From Chelydra serpentina (taxonomy: Eukaryota; Chordata; Testudines; Chelydridae), in NCBI GenBank assembly GCA_037349315.1, contig JBAIAC010000040.1, positions 13,286,001-13,350,000 of the forward strand: a stretch of 64,000 nucleotides of DNA, in the 5' to 3' direction. Made by a program: the position numbers and the translations under genes. Shown here one piece after another: positions 12,189-25,015 of the stretch (position 1 is the first letter of the stretch; each line of letters begins with the position of its first letter). The notes beneath the pieces were generated by a model. That model made no database searches. It saw only the letters and a list, made by a program, of their open reading frames with translations, and had not been told where the DNA came from.

Positions 12189-12423
12189 GAAAATCCCAAC
12201 CCAAACAGGGAGAAGCTGCAAGGTCTGGTTCATGCTGCCTACACAAAATGAGCACTGTGGGGCTCAGCCACCATTAAGATGAGGATAAAAAATAGACACC
12301 AAGATAATTAGCAATGGCTCTTCTATCCTTGTTAGTTTCTCTATCTATATTCCATTGTGCACCTAACCTTCTCTACTGGCTCATGTGCACAAGCCGGTAA
12401 CCCTGCAAGGTAAATATCCTTAA

Positions 12424-12548
12424 ACTCTATGCTCTTTGGGATCGAGACTGTCTTTTGTTTGTTCTGTGCCCGTACAACACCTAGCAGCATGGGGTCCTCG
12501 TCCATGACGGGCTCCTAGTTGCTACAGTTATACAGATAATAATAAAAA
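12424..12548 (+). repeat. LINE/SINE 3'-tail repeat (L2/L3-like), copy 1
   Basis: It reads 'ctctttgggatcgagactg', a 'gttctgtgcccgtac' block and 'catggggtcctcgtccatga', ending in a run of 'aataata'. The same tail, in the same orientation, is at 23829-23938, and more worn versions are at 38940-39055 and 58415-58475. This is the 3' end of an old vertebrate retroposon family; the exact name is not certain. Confidence 0.6.
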
Positions 12549-13512
12549 ATATGGTTTTAGTAAAGCTCTGACTGCAGGGAGCTGTGGGACTTTCATGCGT
12601 TTTACTGCTCCAAGCCTTTCAACTGCAATCAGCAGGTAAGGAATTTGCAGCTCTGTGAAAAAAGATTAAAAGCTGGGTGTGTGCACATCAATTACCTCCA
12701 CCCTGGAGGGAGCCTGGAGGATTATGTGGCACGTGTAACATGATCTGCCTTAATGTATTTTGCACAGCTAGGTGTGTAAGCAAGCAAGTCGCTTGGTGCA
12801 CATAAAACAAGACTCCTGTGTAATCGTCATAAAAACATGCCTGCCAGCTGTTCCTGGGTAACCAGAGATTTATCTGGGTATGTTCCCAGGACGGTCTTTG
12901 TGTGGGTTGGGGGGAGTTGCATACACAACCTCTCCCTCCCTCTTTAATTATTACCACAAGCTGGGTGAGTAACCGTACTGAAAATGCACCTTGGTGTTTT
13001 TAAAGTGAATTCCAGGCTGGCAAGAAGAGACCCAGACTGTGAGGCCTGGTACCGCGCAGGCAGCCAAGCACCAGGCTCCCAGCATTGAATGTCAGCAGGC
13101 CTCTGTCACGGCTAGAAGGACCGCCCTTAGGGGACAGAGGATAGATTGCCCCCTGGAGATGGATCTAACCCTCTGCTGTGAGCACCAATAAAAATGGACG
13201 CTAGTTACGGAGACCACCAGCTCGTTCCGCATTGGCCACCAAACAGCATTCCAGATGGTAATGGTTTTCTATCCCGGCCTGGGCTGGATTTGATATAATC
13301 TGGAAATGAAGACCTCCATCTCCTATTACCAACCCCGGAACCACCCTCGCTTCCACCACCTCTGTCAGTTTCTTTTTAGTTCAGGAATTAATCTCCCACT
13401 TCCTCCTCCTCTTCACCCCCAAGAAAATAACCGTGACACCCATTGATAAACACCATTAATCTTTTGCAGAAGAAAATGTACCGGGGGAGGGAAGAAACCC
13501 CTCCATATGTAC

Positions 13513-13622
13513 CTAATTTCCTGCACAGGTTCAGGGTTGACCTCAATGCTTTCGCCAAAGAACACCGGGAACATTCGAGGCCTCATCTCTGGCACAGAAG
13601 AGTTCACAAGAAGGTAAGGGAT
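13513..13622 (-). CDS. RFLNA: RFLNA (refilin A) coding exon 2
   Basis: Second coding exon, 110 nt, residues 74-109 plus two bases of codon 110. A polypyrimidine tract ending TTTTTCCTGTAG gives the acceptor (AG at 13624-13623); an in-frame TAG at that point supports a true intron boundary. The product reads IPYLLVNSSVPEMRPRMF and continues PVFFGESIEVNPEPVQEI. MRPRM.PVFFGESI.VNPEP is the conserved central refilin A block. The donor is AG|GTACAT (GT at 13512-13511), phase 2. The first 12 residues are weakly conserved, so an alternative acceptor closer to the MRPRM block cannot be excluded by eye, but this one keeps phase with exon 1. A 27-nt C run lies 166 bp upstream of this exon in the transcript sense. 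Confidence 0.92.
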
Positions 13623-13787
13623 CTACAGGAAAAACAGGGAAAGAACAGCACATCAAGCATTAGGACGCAGCAGAATGCTGCTGGTGTTATTTACGACATA
13701 CACTGTTCAATCATTGAGCATGCCACCGGCGCTATGGCCAAATTCAACCCCGATGAAGGTGGGTGCAACTCCCCTGAATTCAGCCCT

Positions 13788-13814
13788 CCCCCCCCCCCCC
13801 CCCCCCCCCCCCCC
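13788..13814. repeat. C27 homopolymer beside RFLNA exon 2
   Basis: A pure run of 27 C on the + strand, which is G27 in the RFLNA pre-mRNA, 166 bp before the exon 2 acceptor. Confidence 0.95.
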
Positions 13815-13969
13815 GGAGTCATGCTCTGCTGGGACTGCCCAAGAAGACGTCCCCTATGGCAGGTGCTTTTTGTGACGTGGACACGGGCTGGAGAGACAGC
13901 ACCAACTCATGTCGGACTGCTGGTGGTAATGGCTTTACATCACAAGGAGCCAAACTTTGCTGCTAGCTA

Positions 13970-14052
13970 GACTGGTGTAAATCCCAGGTAACTCCATTGA
14001 CTTCCATGGAATAACTGTGGATTCACCCTAGTGTAAATAAGATAATCTGGCC
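13970..14052. repeat. Small foldback repeat ('CTGGTGTAAAT' family)
   Basis: Left end 'ctggtgtaaatcccaggtaa', centre 'ccattgacttccatgg' (near-palindromic), right end 'agtgtaaataagataatctgg'. It is an imperfect copy of a family seen elsewhere in the window. Confidence 0.5.
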
Positions 14053-16534
14053 AATGACTTCATTGGCATTGCACTCAGTTTTACCAGGTCTGAATTCCTT
14101 CCCCTCTCTGCCCTTTAACTCCCACTTACAGTCCCTCTTACTTCTGGGAGCAGAGTAGGGCTCGCAATGGTTATCCAATAGATCTGTTCATCACTATGCA
14201 CAGGGAGGAGGGATTCTTCCTTGCTCAGGTTACAAAGCTCAAAGGCTCATTTCTCAAAGGTGGGGCCACATCCCCAGCTAGTACAAGCTGGGGTAGTTCC
14301 TTTGATGTCAACACCAACTTAAATCAACCCACCAACTGGGAGGTGCAAGAATAGGCGCTACACGGACTCTGATCGGCTTTTCAAGTGGTTTGGCCCGATG
14401 GTGCATCCCCAGTAACACTGTCGGTACTTATGTGGTTGCTTTCATTTGTCCCACCCTGGTGGTTGCAACCCCAGAATTAGCATTACACAGCTGAGTCTCT
14501 GCCAGCACCGCCCTAGACACTGCCAGTAGCCGCCCCGTCGCAATGCCTCCTTCTGAGCACCCAGCCCTGATGTGAGCTGATCTGGCCCTACAATCCAGGG
14601 TCGCCTCTCTACCCTGCAGATTCTTTCATATGGAATTTTATCCCCTGCCCGTATATCGTTTTCATTTGAATTATTCTTCTCTTCTCTTATTGCTTCTGCT
14701 ATTGTGAGCCAGTGAGACGAGAGAGTTTTCATGTGGGGTCCCCTGCTCAAAATGGTCCTGATCTGGAGCTGGATCTAACATTTGGGAGGGGTGAAGGTGA
14801 GGCGGTTCAGACCTGCTGTGGGTGCATCTATGTTTCGTATATTCCTTTCTCTCCTGCTGCTGCTGAATGACAGGATGAAGCCTGCCTGGATACTCACTGC
14901 TCAACCTCTGTCTTGAAATGTCGCTGCCCAAGGATCATGAGGAAAATCCTTCCTGGGGAGGGGATCTAACAAAGTTTTGAGTCTAAAAACGTTTTCCAAT
15001 AAGCGCTGCGCATGAGAGCCTCAGTGGCTTTGTTTCCCCCAGTTAGTGCCCTGTTCTGGGCAGTACATAGTAATGCACAAATGTCCACTTACTCCAATGG
15101 GAATGGAGGAGTTAAAACATAGGCCACATTCCCCAGCCTGCTAAGTCCACTTCTGCGCAGGGTAAGCATCTCCTGCTACCCAACCTCCGCCGGGGGAGTG
15201 TCAGGGGCATAGCAGAGCAGAGTTCCATTGCCCCCAATGCTTCTTTGGCATATGGTCCCTATGGGGCTGCAGCTCCAACTTGCAGAGCTGCCCTGCCCCA
15301 GTGCATCAGGGAGCTGCAACCAGCCCCCTCTCTTGTAACGGAGAATCCAGCCTGATGTACCTTGATTTGAGCTATTCACCCCAGCAGCTGAGTAGCCCTC
15401 CTGGTCCTTGCTCCTCACTAGAAATACTGCAATCCCCAAATGTCCAGGGGACCTGCAGGGAGGCAGAGCGCCCTACCGCTGAGTTCAGCAAACAAGCCAT
15501 TCACCACTCCACAGCTGTTTCTGCTTTTTCTGCACCAATGAAAACCTCCTGGAATGTTTGTTCCTCTAGCCTAGGAGAGCACATTTGGACATTGGGGAGA
15601 TTAATTGGTGCCTTTCCTTATATTTTCTCAGCTCCGTTCATAGCAGCAGCCCTGTGAATCTGGGGCTTTAAAACAAAGTGACATAGAGCTCTGGGACAGA
15701 CTCTGAGCACCTTCTCCTAAGGCTTGTGAATGTAGCTGCTTTGCAACTCCTACATGGGACGATGTTGTCAGAAAAACTAGGTTCGGTGGGGAGGGCACAA
15801 ATGGTAGATATGTACCCAACTCGCATCGAAAATCAATGGGATTTGGATGCCTTTGAAAATCTGCCTTTTAGTCTTCAGTGTTACAGTCGTCGGTGGAAAT
15901 TGCATCCCATTCTATAATAAAGATAATATCCTGAACCTCTAGAGCGCCTCCCTGCTGACCATTTGAAACTCACTTTGCAAACATTTCAGCCTCAATGTCT
16001 TCTTAGTGAAGCAAACTAACAATGGGCAAACACTAAGGATTCCCTTTTATCCGGAGCACCAACGTTCAGGGGTTCAGACAAATAGTTCTCAGTTTGACTC
16101 GTCTCTAAAGCAAATTGAATAAAATGGATTCGGACATCTTGGGGAACGGCGAGGGATTCCAAATTTCTAGTTACTCTCTTGTCCTCTATCAAGAAACACA
16201 TTTTGTCTCTCTGTATTCCTCCCCGAAGTACAGAAAAAATGTGTGCGTGCTCTACATTTTAGATTTTGACCCAGTCATTTATTCAGAATCCTCAAACATC
16301 TTAGTAGCTCTTCATAATAAAGCCTAATGGGAAAATAATCATCTACATGGGCTGATTGGCGATCAGTAGGGGGGAAGTATTGGAAGACCCATAAAGTTCT
16401 CCAAAATAATGTTGAGACAATATAATGTAGCTGTCTATTCTCACAAAGTCCAGTAGCTTCTCTAGCACACAGGGAAAGGTGCTTAAGACTCTTTCTCCTT
16501 AGATCTGCGGCCAGATTCTCTGCTGGTATAAATT

Positions 16535-16797
16535 GAGGTGGCTTCATGGAAGTTACTGGCACAGAGTTTTTGCACTGAAGGCAATTAACCGCTGGAGCAA
16601 CTTGCCGAGGGATGTGGTGGGCTCTCCGTTATTTGAAATCGTTGGGTGTCTTTATATGAGACGTGTTCTAGTGCAACCACAAATGATTGGGCCTACCGCA
16701 GGAATTAGTAGGAGAAATCTTATGGCCTGTGTTGTGCAGGTTGGAATGGATGACCACTACGGTCCCTTCTGGCCTACAAATGTATGACTCTATGGAA
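16535..16797 (+). mobile_element. CR1 LINE 3' end, copy 1
   Basis: Positions about 16585-16650 encode the CR1-like string RWSNLPRDVVGSPLFEIVG, followed by the characteristic 3' UTR 'ttatggcctgtgttgtgcagg' type block, 'atgaccactacggtcccttc' and an 'atgactctatgg' tail. It is 5'-truncated, as most CR1 copies are. Confidence 0.8.
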
Positions 16798-18721
16798 CTG
16801 CTCCAATTTACATCAGCAACAAATCTGACCTCTGAAGTTCTTGGCAGGGAGGAGGGGCTTAGGGGTAAGGCATGTTCAGAAATGTGCCACAGGACGTGAA
16901 AAAGGCTCCCGCTGACCACCAGGAAAACTAATCATGAACTCCACTCCAGCACAATGACCTTAAACATAAGTTCCCAGATCGAATGAACCGGCATCTGCTG
17001 TCTGGAGCCAGTGCAGCTGCTAAATTAGCTCTGTGGCACTCCCTTGGAAGGCTGCCGCTGTGTGTTTCAGTCCCCACAGCCACTTTGCCATTGGTTTTGA
17101 TTTATGAAACACAGGAACCTGGTGTCCCTCTAGGGAGATGTCTGGTGGCCTCTGGGCAAGAGTTTAAAGGTCTCCAAGGTGGGTGAAAAACCTTTGGAAA
17201 CATTATTCTCTCTACCCTGTGCAAGCTGAATCTATGCACAACAGAACCTGAGCCCATTTCTCAGAAGTCGCCCATTAAATAACAGTGAATAGTCTAAGAA
17301 TGTGGAGGATCCATTTGACGGTAGCTGAATGGATGGCTTCCAGCGTCCCTCTCTTTGAATTGTCTGTCACCTCTGGGTTCCTTACGGCTGGGTGGATCTG
17401 CTGCCATGGTGCACTCGGCCCAACAGGCCCCAGGAAGTACTGGCACTCTCCAGAGGCCCTGTTCTAAGACGATCTCTAGCTGTCTCTGCAGAGGCAAGAG
17501 GTTCTGAGATGCATCAAACTTGGGGTCTTAGCCTGAACCAGAAAGCAAGACTTTGGAGCATCTACTCCATGCCGATAAGGTAGTTCTAGAACATAAAAAG
17601 CAAGACCTAAATACTTTTCTAGAGTGAAATTCATGCCTGTGCAGAGGGCCAGCTCCAGGCCTATGCACCATTTAAGTTCCCTGTAAGCCCCCTGGGCCAT
17701 ATCCTCAGGTGGTGTAAATTGGCATAACTCCACTGATTTCAATGGAACAATCCTGATTTACAATAGCAGACCACCTGGACTTAAGTGGTGCATAAGCTGA
17801 GAGCTTTTGCTTTTGCTTGGCAATGAAGTTTCAATGTTTCATCAGAATTCTCAGGACCACAGACTCTGGTTTATCGCATTGCTCTATTACCAGCCAGTTC
17901 TTTTTAAACCAGTGACCTTAAAAAAAAAAATCCCTCCTTTTATCAAATGTTGCTGATCCATCATCGATAATAGCACAGTGCTATGGAAAAGGCTTGTCTG
18001 CACTGACTTTCATCTCCTGTCCAAATGGGAAAGGTCGTTCCTGTTTATTCCTGGCTCGTGTTCAACACTCACGAGGGAGGGGTGGGCATTTCTATTTGTA
18101 AATAAAGCTCTTTGCCTTTTGCATGTGATTCTTTTACAGGGCTATTTTCCATGACAGTATACACATGCCTTGCCTTAGATCTGTATACTAGCTTTTACCT
18201 CTTGTCTGTGGCCAGTGCTCTGTTTGAAAGCACCTAATCTGCAAGGGTTTTTTGTTGTTGGGAGGGAGGGGGGGAGGCAAATTGTACACCAATGCATTTG
18301 TAGCATCCGCTAACTGCAAACATGCTGGGTGAGTCACCTGCAAACCACTGCAGATTGCTTCTACTGGAGTGGGAAGCAGAGCTGGGAATATGCATCCCTC
18401 AATATGCACCAATAGGGAATGCGCAAACGAGAGAGAAACTTCACTAGCTGCTGGGTGCTCTCAGTGTGAAGTGCACACAGGCAGAAGTAGTAAAATGGAA
18501 AAGAATAACATGATGATTCCCCTAGAAGGCTGTTTAGACACAGCCTGCTCCAATAGGTGCCTTCTTGTTCTGTAACATCAGCAATCAGCATGCACTTTTA
18601 GTGCAAAAGAATTTGCCGGCTTTGTCTTGGTTTTTATAATTCTATGACCAAATTTATCCTTGGCACAACTCCATGGATTTCAATTTGGTCCCCGATGTTT
18701 GTAATCTAACCAGGTGAATCT

Positions 18722-18915
18722 AGATGGAATCTAACAATCAGAGAGCAGGATGGGACATAATGGGGAGAGGGGGGTCATATGATCCCACATCTACTCCTGC
18801 TGGGTTCTGACATTGTCCTCTGAAGAATCTGGTGCTGGCCACTATCAAAGACCGGATACTGGACTACATGGAGCTGGGGTCTGATCCAGTCGGGCAATTC
18901 CTATATATCTAATAA
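18722..18915 (+). mobile_element. CR1 LINE 3' end, copy 2 (diverged)
   Basis: It shares the layout of the clearer copy at 61490-61680: a 'gcaggatgggacataatgg' block, 'ctggccactatcaaagaccg', 'gatactggactacatgga' and 'ctgatccagtcgggcaattc'. Confidence 0.7.
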
Positions 18916-19000
18916 GCCAGATCCTCAGCTGGAGTAAATCACTATTGCGCTATTGATTTCAGTAGAGTTGCACTGATTTTACACCAGCTGAGGATCTAGC
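18916..19000. repeat. Foldback repeat ('CCAGATCCTCAGCTGG' family)
   Basis: It starts gccagatcctcagctgg and ends ccagctgaggatctagc, an inverted pair of about 17 bp. The centre contains 'attgatttcagtagag', and the flanks of the centre are again complementary ('gtaaatcac' / 'tgattttac'). It abuts the CR1 tail on its left. Confidence 0.8.
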
Positions 19001-20617
19001 CTGTGCCCATGGTAATGATTTACCAAAAGCTCTCTTTTAAAAAGAGCCCAGTTTCTCTTTACTGGTAGCTAAGGTGAGGAGATTGTCGGTATTGGGATCC
19101 CCAGGGTTGGACAGTGTGAGGATGTGGATGGGATCCCTCCTAGAGGAGAGCGTGCTGGGTGCTTTCCCCCTTTGAGTCCATTCTGAACCAGTGCCCCAGC
19201 AGGTGGTAGCTGGGGCCTGAAGGGACAGTGCCTGGCAGAGAAATGGATAGACAAAATAATGTCTATAGAAAAGAGCATTTTCAAAACATCCAGGGCGAAA
19301 TTCTGTTTGCACGGGACAGAAGGAATTTGGCCCCCGCAGCGAGGAACGGACTTGAACATATGAATGGCTTTTTATTACCTTGTTGGAGGATTTGCAGTGT
19401 TGGTGCCAGCCCCAAAGTAACTGACTAGTTAGTGGGAAAGAGGGAAGGAAATGACTAAAACAATACTTCAGTGCTCCGAGACTAACCGGAGGGACAGATG
19501 CTGGCAAGGTCTATTTGAGAAGAACAACGATCAACGCAAAACATGTAGAAGACAACCTTCTCCCCAGCCCCCCACAGGGCTTTCCCAGCTGATATCCAAA
19601 TGATGTGCAGGAATTACCTTGCCGCTATTCGACAGAACAGGATGCAGTGCAAAGACCTGACTGAAATGACAGAGTTCAGGTGGTGGAGTGTGATGCTCAG
19701 GGTTGGACTCTGCCCAGTCTACTGGGGCTAACACCTCTCTCCTGACACAAAGTGCCCCTAGATCTTTGAGAAGCCCACAAGAAGCTGGGGCTCTTCAGAC
19801 AGCACAGCAGCCTCCAGCCACATGCCGGGCCATTGGTTTGGAACCGACCCAGAGGAGAAAGCACCTGCCTATTGAATTACCAACTCTCTTTCCAGCATCA
19901 TCTAGATTTTCTTTGGCAGGATTCCATCCTCCTCCTCGCCCTGGCCAACCCTGCTTAGCATGTGTGAGCTGACAGGATGACAGCACGAGAAAACAGAGCT
20001 GCAGCAGCAATACATGCTACATCACAGCCCTCAAGGAGACTCGAGTTCAGCTTGCTTTGGCCTATGGCTACACAGTTTTTTAAAAACTCCAAACAGTGGA
20101 GTTGATGTCATGTGCATTTGCCATCTCCTACAGTGGGCAAGGAAAACTGCTGTCACAACCAAGGACGCCGCTTTGGCACCCAAAACCAGATTTCCAGCTA
20201 CTCTGCAATCAAACACGTCACCCGGTCATATTTCCCCTGAAACTATCACCTTGCAAAGACTTTGTATGTGGTGGCTCTGCTTTTCCCTGCACTGTTTCCC
20301 GCAGAAGTGTCCGCCTTAAGGCATGCGCAGAAGACTAAAACTGTGTAAAGAGGCAATTCCTGCCATAATTCAGTTTGTTCTTGGCATGCTATTAACTCCA
20401 CTCTATCTGATTGGATATACGTAGGTATTTATGCTGCGCTCATCACCACAGCATCTTGTCCTTCTGATAATTGGATCTGACACATGAACCCTTCAAGGGA
20501 ACCACACAAAATATAGTTGAACTGAAAGTATTAAATAGTAAGGGGGAAATGTACTTAAAACCTAAGGGATTTAAGAGCCCAATTCCTATTGATTTTTGAA
20601 AATGCCTCCCTAAATCA

Positions 20618-20735
20618 GAGAGACAAAGTAGGTGAGGGATTATCTTTTATTGGACCAACTTCTGTTGGTCCAATAAAGAGAGAAACATTTGAGCTACACA
20701 GAGCTCTTCTTCAGGGCACCATGGGCAAAAGCTTT
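20618..20735 (+). repeat. Dispersed repeat with a perfect hairpin
   Basis: Contains TATTGGACCAAC, a 4-nt loop and GTTGGTCCAATA (20648-20675), then 'gagctacacagagctcttct'. It belongs to the same broad class as 35443-35579 and 55544-55631, which I associate with turtle genomes. No coding capacity. Confidence 0.65.
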
Positions 20736-21887
20736 GGCTCCAGCATCCCAACCAACATGCCCACTATATGTTATCAAACCATCTGATCAAAGAGTTAGTC
20801 AAACGCCTGGACCAATGATCAAAATGCTGCCAGTGAGGGGATGAATCTCATCTACTAGGCTGGTCGAGTGTTGTCTCACTCCACATTTTAAGTGGTGGGA
20901 ATATGTGTTATTTACTTCCACTGCCAAGAGGGAAAGGAACTTTTACTAAAGTGGAACTATTTGGAATTCAGCTGCCCTTCATGTGCTAGCTGGTTTCAGT
21001 GAACCTGTCCGATAATCCTCCTTGCACTTTAGCCAACGCCAGTTCATTACAGCGCTGAGTAACAAACTTGGTGACAAGGTAACTGGGGGCATTCTTGAGG
21101 GATTAGCACATTAGAAGTCCAGACCTCATAATGTTTCCCCAAAGTGCCTCTCCAGAGCACAATTCTGTTCTCAGCTCTGCACAGCTGATCTCATGCTCCT
21201 TACTAACATGCACAGGTTGCGTGCTGATTCAAGGGGCATTGTGTACATCCCAGGACAGTAGGACACTGGAGCCAAGATATTCCATGTGACTCCAAGAGCA
21301 AGACCATGCCCACAGCACTTCATGAAATCTGCACTTTTGCCCAGACTTGTGTACAAAGGGTGTCTGTGAATGCAGAATGTTAGACAGCTGATTGCACAGT
21401 GTGTATCCTGCTAAATCAGATCATGGACACAGCAGCACTAGGTGTTTGTTGAAGTAATGAACTCATTAATACAACAGGGCCCCTCCCCTGGAAACAGGAG
21501 CCTGTCACAGGAACCAGAACACTGTGTGTTTGTAAAGCAAGGGCCTGTCCTACACAACTGAACTCAATGGGAGTTTTGCCATTCACTTAATGGGAGCAGG
21601 AGCAGGTCTTCAAATGCGTCTAGTCCTGAATGCTGGTGACGGGACCATTTATATGCAGGTTATGGAGTTTGCAAAGATACTGGCAGGGGAGCGATCCAAG
21701 TAGAAAATGATACATTGGTATCATGTAAATGTAAATCAATGTGAGCATCGCTCCTGCAGGCTTAATTTGATAAATAAAAGCTACACATATCTGGGTAATC
21801 ACCAAAGAACAGAACTGCATGTTGAGCTGGCGATTGCCACTCTTCTACCATCAGAGACAGTCACAGTGTCACAACTAACTAAACAAG

Positions 21888-22175
21888 AACATAAGAACGG
21901 CCATGCTGGGGCAGACCAATGGTTCATCTAGCCCAGTATCCTGTCTTTTGACAGTGGCTTCAAAGGGAATGAACAGAACAGGACAATCATCGAGTGATCC
22001 ATCCCGTCATCCAGTCCCAGCTTCTGTCCGTCAGAGGATGGGGTTCCATCCCCGACCATCTTGGCTAATGGCTACTGATGGCCTTACCCTCCATGAAACT
22101 TATCTAATTCTTTCTGAACCCAGTTATACCATTGGCTTTCACGACATCCCCTGGCAATGAGTCCACAAGTCCAAT
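21888..22175 (-). mobile_element. CR1 LINE 3' region, copy 3
   Basis: On the + strand it reads 'acataagaacggccatgctg', 'ccagtatcctgtcttttgac' and 'ggaatgaacagaacagg', the reverse complement of the CR1 tail seen at 61490-61680. The 'ttggctaatggctactgatg' and 'tttctgaacccagttatacc' blocks extend it further into the LINE. It is degenerate, with no open frame. Confidence 0.82.
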
Positions 22176-22907
22176 CATACAACTGCTGCATGAGAACTCT
22201 CTTGAAGTCAGTCAGAATTCTGCATGTGGAGGGCCTAAGTGTTTATAAAGCATGGCATACATTGAAAGATTATTCATAAAACACTGCAGTTTGCTCCCAC
22301 TCTAAGCAATCAAAAACCTTGCATAGAGTGACAAGGACACTAAATAGCAGCGCTTGTTTTATGGAGCAGCTCTTTGGAGGAATCCCAGCTGAGGCTCTGT
22401 TTGTCCCGACAGCATTCAGAGTTCTGAAGCCTCGTCCCTTCCATCTAATCTGTAGTTACTGGGTGAATAATGGGGATTAAATTAAATGTGTCCATCTCTG
22501 TATCTTCATTACAGCAGAGTTAGTGGCAGATGTTTCCGGAGTTAAGGTAGCAAAACAGTTTCCAACCTAAACTCCCTATTTTCACACATTCGCAGCCAAA
22601 GCTGGTTTTAAAAAAAAAAAGGAGGGGGAGATTTGGTGATTTTTTTTTATTTTAAATTTCATAGTTATTTTGAAATCTGAAATTCCAAAATTAAAAAAGG
22701 GGGAATCCGCTTTATACTTGTTTGAAAAATGAGGCAGTTTCACCAAAATTTCATCAACTTTTTCCTCACCTCCAATTTCAGCAATATTTTGAGATTCAAA
22801 AAATTGTTGCTAGCTTTCTAAAGTGTTTGTCTCTGGGGCTGAAATGCTTAGTGTCTGCCAGAGGCTGGATGGTGGGGGAAGGTTTGAGCACAATCCTGGC
22901 AACTGGG

Positions 22908-23030
22908 CCAACCGAGGCACAGCCAGGGGAAGTGAGCTGTCTCAGATCACACAGCAGGTCAGCGATCATGCAGGGAATAGAACCCAGGAGTCCTGGCCAT
23001 TAGACAGTGCTGCCTCCCAAACAGCCCTTT
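22908..23030 (-). mobile_element. MIR/CORE-SINE fragment
   Basis: The + strand shows 'aaccgaggcacagccagggg', 'agatcacacagcaggtcagc' and 'gggaatagaacccaggagtc', the inverse of the MIR body (CTGGGTTC, GTGTGAC, CCTCAGTTT). Confidence 0.65.
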
Positions 23031-23828
23031 GTGATCCATAAGGAAAGCAGAGGCCAAGCCTATGGGTAGAAATGAAAATACATATTGGATATTTGTAGCT
23101 GGTAATCCACACCCTTTGGATCACTGGTGTCCTCTGACATGCAGCTGGGTGTTCCTCCCCTCCTCTGACGCTCCCGTCAGCATCCCCCTGAGAGTCACCA
23201 CCCTTACGCCCTGTCCAGGGATGGGATTGTTCCCAGGAGTCCAAGAGTGCACCTGGGAGAGGGCTCAAGAACAAATTAACCCTGTGCAGAGTCAGCACCA
23301 GGCCCATACAACTTCTGCCTGCAAACTAGCACTTCAGTGGTACGTCTGCTTTGCGAAAGGGTGAATTTCACCCCCAAGCACGTCTTTAACAAGGGACAGA
23401 ATAGACAATTTTCTTTCTAGGAAAGAATTTTCCCCTAACACCGAAGGGTTAAAATGTTACTAAAAAACTGAAGTTATTTCTTGTTTGGCAGCATTTTTCC
23501 TCTCTTTCTCAACTCCTGCGCCTTTCAGGCATGTAAGGGCCTGGGCAGCTAAGCTCTGCTTTTGAAAGCTACCCCGAGATAAACACACACAAAAAGGGTT
23601 CCCCAGACAGGTGTTCAACCCCCTGCCATGAGCTGTGTTTTATCTATTCCGACATAAGTATTACTAAGGGTTACTATGCAGGGACAACAGTCCATCAGCT
23701 TAATATCTGCTGGAGGACTATGGGAAATGCGACTGAATGTTTGGAGTATATAGCATGGTGATACCCGTTCAGAACAATTGCATAAATAAGCCAATACGAA
23801 GACTGGAGTTCCTCTAGCCATGATAACC

Positions 23829-23938
23829 ATGGGGCAGCGTCTGTCTTTTTGTTCTGTGTTTGTACGGTGCACAGCCCACTGGGGTCCTGGTCCATGATTC
23901 GGGCTCCTAGGCGCTACAGTAACACAAATAATAAATAA
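23829..23938 (+). repeat. LINE/SINE 3'-tail repeat (L2/L3-like), copy 2
   Basis: Reads 'gtctgtctttttgttctgtg', 'tttgtacggtgcacagccca', 'ctggggtcctggtccatgat' and ends 'caaataataaata'. It is the best-preserved copy of this tail in the window. Confidence 0.65.
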
Positions 23939-24922
23939 GAGAATCAGATGAATACTTAGCCCTGTTATAATGCCTTGTGCTCAGAGACTTGAGGCATTTT
24001 ACAGAAGGAAATGGATTGCAGATTGGGAAGCTAGGAGGGGAACCTTCCCACCACAAAAAATGACACAACACTGGCATCCCCTTTTGCCCCCAAGCCCCTA
24101 CCAACCACACACACAAAAGGAAATTAATAGAATCTAAAAAAGGAACAAAAAAATCAAACCCCTACCCCATACGACTTTGGACTCCGAAAAGAGAGCAGAG
24201 CCAGAGACTCCCTGCAGTCTACTAGGGACTTCACTACTGCTATTGATTTTATGTGGAAGGGGCTCAGATACAATGGTGATGGGCAGCAGGCTGAAAAAGG
24301 TTGACAGATATGAACCAAAAGATGAAATCACTTGCCCAAGTGTCAGAAGTAGGAACTGAATTCAAGTTACCAGTGGCCTCTTCTAGCTAACTTCCATACC
24401 AATCTCTTTCCAGATTTCACGGGAACATACTGGTCCATGAAAATGTCATTTTCAGCAAGCTGACATTTACAGCAATAACGAAATATTTGCCTGAGTTATT
24501 CAGTGGAGACGCATCTACGTTGTCTGTTTTAACCGGTAAGATACGCTTGGTTAATAGATGATTGTGCATTGCTAATATCTTGATGTACTGGAGATTACAA
24601 GCCCTGTTATTCATGCAACTATCATGTTCCCAGAAACAGGATAGGTTTCATTTGGAAGTGATAACAGTCAATGGAGACCTCAAATTGAAAGCGTGGCTGG
24701 TAGTCCTAGTGTTATGGAATATTTAATTTTAGATAATTACATCCTGCAGCTCTAAATCAACTTTCTGTTTCAAGTGGGAAATGTATGGTACTTAACTTCT
24801 AGTCCAAAAGAGCTATATCGTGATGCAGTGGAGTGTCAACTAGCTGAAAGGTTCCACCCTAGAGGTGGCTGCATTTTCATAGCTGGTGAAGTGATTCCTG
24901 TACATCTATCTAAAAATTATGT

Positions 24923-25015
24923 GCCAAATCCTGCAGTCTTTGCTCTTGCCAAACTCCCCCGATTTTATTGAAATTCTGTGGAAGTTTTGCCTGAGTAAAG
25001 ACGACAGGATTTGGC
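24923..25015. repeat. Foldback repeat ('GCCAAATCCTGC' family)
   Basis: Left end 'gccaaatcctgcagtctttg', right end 'taaagacgacaggatttggc'; the ends are inverted copies. The centre has 'tattgaaattctgtgg', a worn form of the family core. Confidence 0.65.

Larger units (their letters stand above)
9172..13512 (-). other. RFLNA: RFLNA intron 2 (4.3 kb)
   Basis: Bounded by donor GTACAT (13512 side) and acceptor TTTCAG (9172 side). More than a third is one hAT element (10531-12188), and an L2/SINE-like 3' tail sits at 12424-12548. The parts 9172-10530 and 12550-13512 show no gene and no repeat I recognise. Confidence 0.88.

Noticed and set aside
13443..13970. Plus-strand open frame of 175 codons with a polyproline run
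   Set aside because: It is the antisense shadow of RFLNA exon 2, and the polyproline is just translation of the C27 homopolymer.
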